DNA of 64,000 bases, from positions 62,001 through 126,000 of the forward strand of contig JAHHIF010000015.1 of the NCBI GenBank assembly GCA_019358875.1. Reading direction: 5' to 3'. The notes beneath the pieces are model-generated. The model saw nothing but the letters and a program-made list of their open reading frames with translations, made no database searches and was not told the origin of the DNA. Every line of letters begins with the position of its first letter. Position 1 is the stretch's first letter. The DNA comes from Symplocastrum torsivum CPER-KK1 (GTDB lineage Bacteria; Cyanobacteriota; Cyanobacteriia; Cyanobacteriales; Coleofasciculaceae). Below are positions 62,658-64,000 of this stretch, piece after piece. Position numbers and translations under genes: made by a program.

Positions 62658-62843
62658 CTAGTTCTTCCGATTAGAAGAACCTGATTTTTGTAATAACATT
62701 ACCGGACGCAAGACCCAAAGCAGAATTGCGATCGCAAGAATAATCGCTGTTGGGCTGTTGCTTTCCAATAATGGAGTTGGGTCAATCGGTAAAGTTGTTG
62801 TGCTTGGTTGGCTAGCGGAAATCGTGGATTGTGCTTGAGACAT
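62658..62843 (-). CDS. Small single-pass membrane protein, unknown
   Basis: 61 residues. A Ser/Thr/Pro-rich start (MSQAQSTISASQPSTTTLP) is followed by one membrane helix (about 33-50: AIILAIAILLWVLRPVML) and a basic tail. It resembles small membrane subunits, but no family can be named. Composition is protein-like, and the ATG is isolated in a spacer between two plus-strand genes, which leaves the call moderate. Confidence 0.55.
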   Translation of the reverse strand: MSQAQSTISASQPSTTTLPIDPTPLLESNSPTAIILAIAILLWVLRPVMLLQKSGSSNRKN

Positions 62844-62998
62844 TGAGTTATTTGTCCTTGAAAACTCTACAGTCTCATCCTCTGATCAGGCTCACTGAGG
62901 TCGAATCTGAGCAATACCTGAGTTAATAGCTGATTTCGTGACTGACTTCCGTTCAGAAGCGAGATTGCTAGAATCTGGGTAAATTTTAGGAATAAGCT

Positions 62999-64000
62999 AT
63001 GCCACGATCCGTTAAGATTCACCCAGATCGCAAGCAAGAGGTCATATCAGCTCTTGAGCGTAATAGCTTTCTAACTCAGGGTGACTTAGCAGCGCATCTA
63101 GGGATAGCTCTATCCACAATCAATAACTTCGTCAACAGCAAACCTGTTTACATCTCGAAGTTTGAAGAAATTTGTGAGGCATTGGGGCTAGATAAGCGAG
63201 AAATCACTAAGCCAGTTGAGCAAGGTAGCAATAGTGCCTCTGAGCAGCCTGCTCCTCCAGTCAGCTTTTTTGCTTATGATTCTTCCTGGGTAGGTCGAGA
63301 GCAGCTAGTTGCTGATCTGAGTGAAAAGCTTCGAGAGAGATGTCGGCTATTAATCCTCGTTGGCATCACGGGAATTGGTAAAACGGCTTTGGCTGAAAGA
63401 TTGGCAGTAAAGTTACAAGACTGGTTTCTTGGAGATTGGAAGAACAAGTTCAAGAGAGCGAATTTTGACTACGAGGACAAAGCTACAGATTTTGCCAGTA
63501 TCGCTGGTAGATGGCTAGAGGAGTGGGGAGAGAGACTCCCACTAGAGGAGAAAAAGCCAGAGCTACTGTTATATAGGTTAGTAAAATACCTACGCGAGAA
63601 TCAGGTTCTAGTGCTGATTGATTCTCTAGAAAGACTGCTGACAGGAAATGAAGAAGACGGCTGGGGTGATTTTGCCGATGAGTGGTGGCAGAAATTCTTT
63701 TTGAGCTTATTGTCAGCAGAATCTTGCCAAAGTCGATTAATTGTCACCTCACAGGATTTGCCAGTTAAGTTAGTAGACTCCCGTTATAAAAATTTCTGGC
63801 ATCACCAAGTTTTATATGGACTAGAGGAATCGGAACAGGTTGCCTTGTTCGAGACAACGGGGTTAGATGTTAGCGAGGATTCACTCGATAAACCTCTGCT
63901 GTTGACAATTGGAAAAGCTTACGAGGGTCATCCTTTAGTTTTGCGGGTGATTGTAGGAGAAATTACGGAATCTTTTAGCGCGAATGTCCGAGCTTACTGG
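62999..64000 (+). CDS. HTH plus NB-ARC STAND NTPase (3' end outside window)
   Basis: 334 residues before the window ends, frame open. Start ATG 62999 with AGGA at 8 bases. The N-terminus is an XRE-like helix-turn-helix (about 12-68; LTQGDLAAHLGIALSTINNF). After a linker the NB-ARC-type NTPase begins: SSWVGREQLVADL, Walker A GITGIGKT (122-129), Walker B VLVLIDSLERLL, sensor SRLIVTSQDLP and RNBS-like EGHPLVLRVI. This is the bacterial counterpart of plant NLR switches, a class with defence and regulatory members. The C-terminal sensor part is not in the window. Confidence 0.85.
   Translation, partial: MPRSVKIHPDRKQEVISALERNSFLTQGDLAAHLGIALSTINNFVNSKPVYISKFEEICEALGLDKREITKPVEQGSNSASEQPAPPVSFFAYDSSWVGREQLVADLSEKLRERCRLLILVGITGIGKTALAERLAVKLQDWFLGDWKNKFKRANFDYEDKATDFASIAGRWLEEWGERLPLEEKKPELLLYRLVKYLRENQVLVLIDSLERLLTGNEEDGWGDFADEWWQKFFLSLLSAESCQSRLIVTSQDLPVKLVDSRYKNFWHHQVLYGLEESEQVALFETTGLDVSEDSLDKPLLLTIGKAYEGHPLVLRVIVGEITESFSANVRAYW

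Overview
The window comes from a cyanobacterium, most likely a filamentous one of the Microcoleus/Coleofasciculus kind (the rank is inference). The evidence is genes for photosystem I subunit PsaK, the phycobilisome core subunit ApcF, a pair of class C flavodiiron proteins, type I glutamine synthetase under an NtcA-type promoter, the cyanobacterial rbp-rpsU arrangement, many small cyanobacteria-only proteins, and the highly iterated palindrome GCGATCGC scattered throughout. Most of it is ordinary chromosome: short operons, many single genes, and moderate intergenic spacers carrying dispersed palindromes and degenerate CTGA repeats.

Layout. 1-2700: the tail of a NACHT-type STAND protein, an overlapping pair (small acidic protein plus HNH nuclease), and a glycine-zipper/LEA-like repeat protein. 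2.7-10.1 kb (minus strand): amidase, coaBC with its DUF2555 neighbour, an esterase that seems to start at CTG, a Crp-type regulator, and a CHAD protein. 11-15.5 kb: pentapeptide-repeat protein, a zinc-ribbon GGDEF protein with a degenerate signature, and a chimeric membrane/LuxR regulator facing a Spy-like periplasmic protein across a palindrome-rich spacer. 15.8-21.3 kb: a phosphonate-type ABC importer (binding protein, GNAT, ATPase, double-length permease) split by a minus-strand block holding rbp and rpsU. 21.3-34.8 kb: DUF1593 hydrolase-like protein, animal-type haem peroxidase, trpF, psaK, a site-2 protease with CBS domains, lipoate ligase-like protein, YbjN protein, ferritin-like protein, methyltransferase, glnA, apcF.

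35-50.7 kb: Uma2 nuclease, a probable structured RNA of about 165 nt, SpoIIE phosphatase, argH, LprI-like protein, trans-sulfuration enzyme, Nudix hydrolase, alpha/beta hydrolase, coaX, the flavodiiron operon, a CheY-like regulator and a PAP2 phosphatase. 50.9-55.6 kb is the most accessory-looking part: an RNase III-like protein lacking every catalytic carboxylate except one, a toxin-antitoxin pair beside a truncated second antitoxin, and a lone 1020-residue SNF2-like helicase whose Shine-Dalgarno sequence sits in the loop of a 9-bp inverted repeat. 55.9-64 kb: GH57/DUF3536 protein, Ca2+/H+ exchanger, JmjC-like cupin, WD40 protein, and the start of an HTH plus NB-ARC STAND protein that runs off the window.

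How the genes relate: glnA, apcF, psaK and the flavodiiron pair serve nitrogen assimilation, light harvesting and photoprotection. coaBC and coaX both serve coenzyme A synthesis but lie far apart. STAND proteins at both ends plus the 50.9-55.6 kb cluster suggest defence content, but no known multi-gene defence system is complete here.
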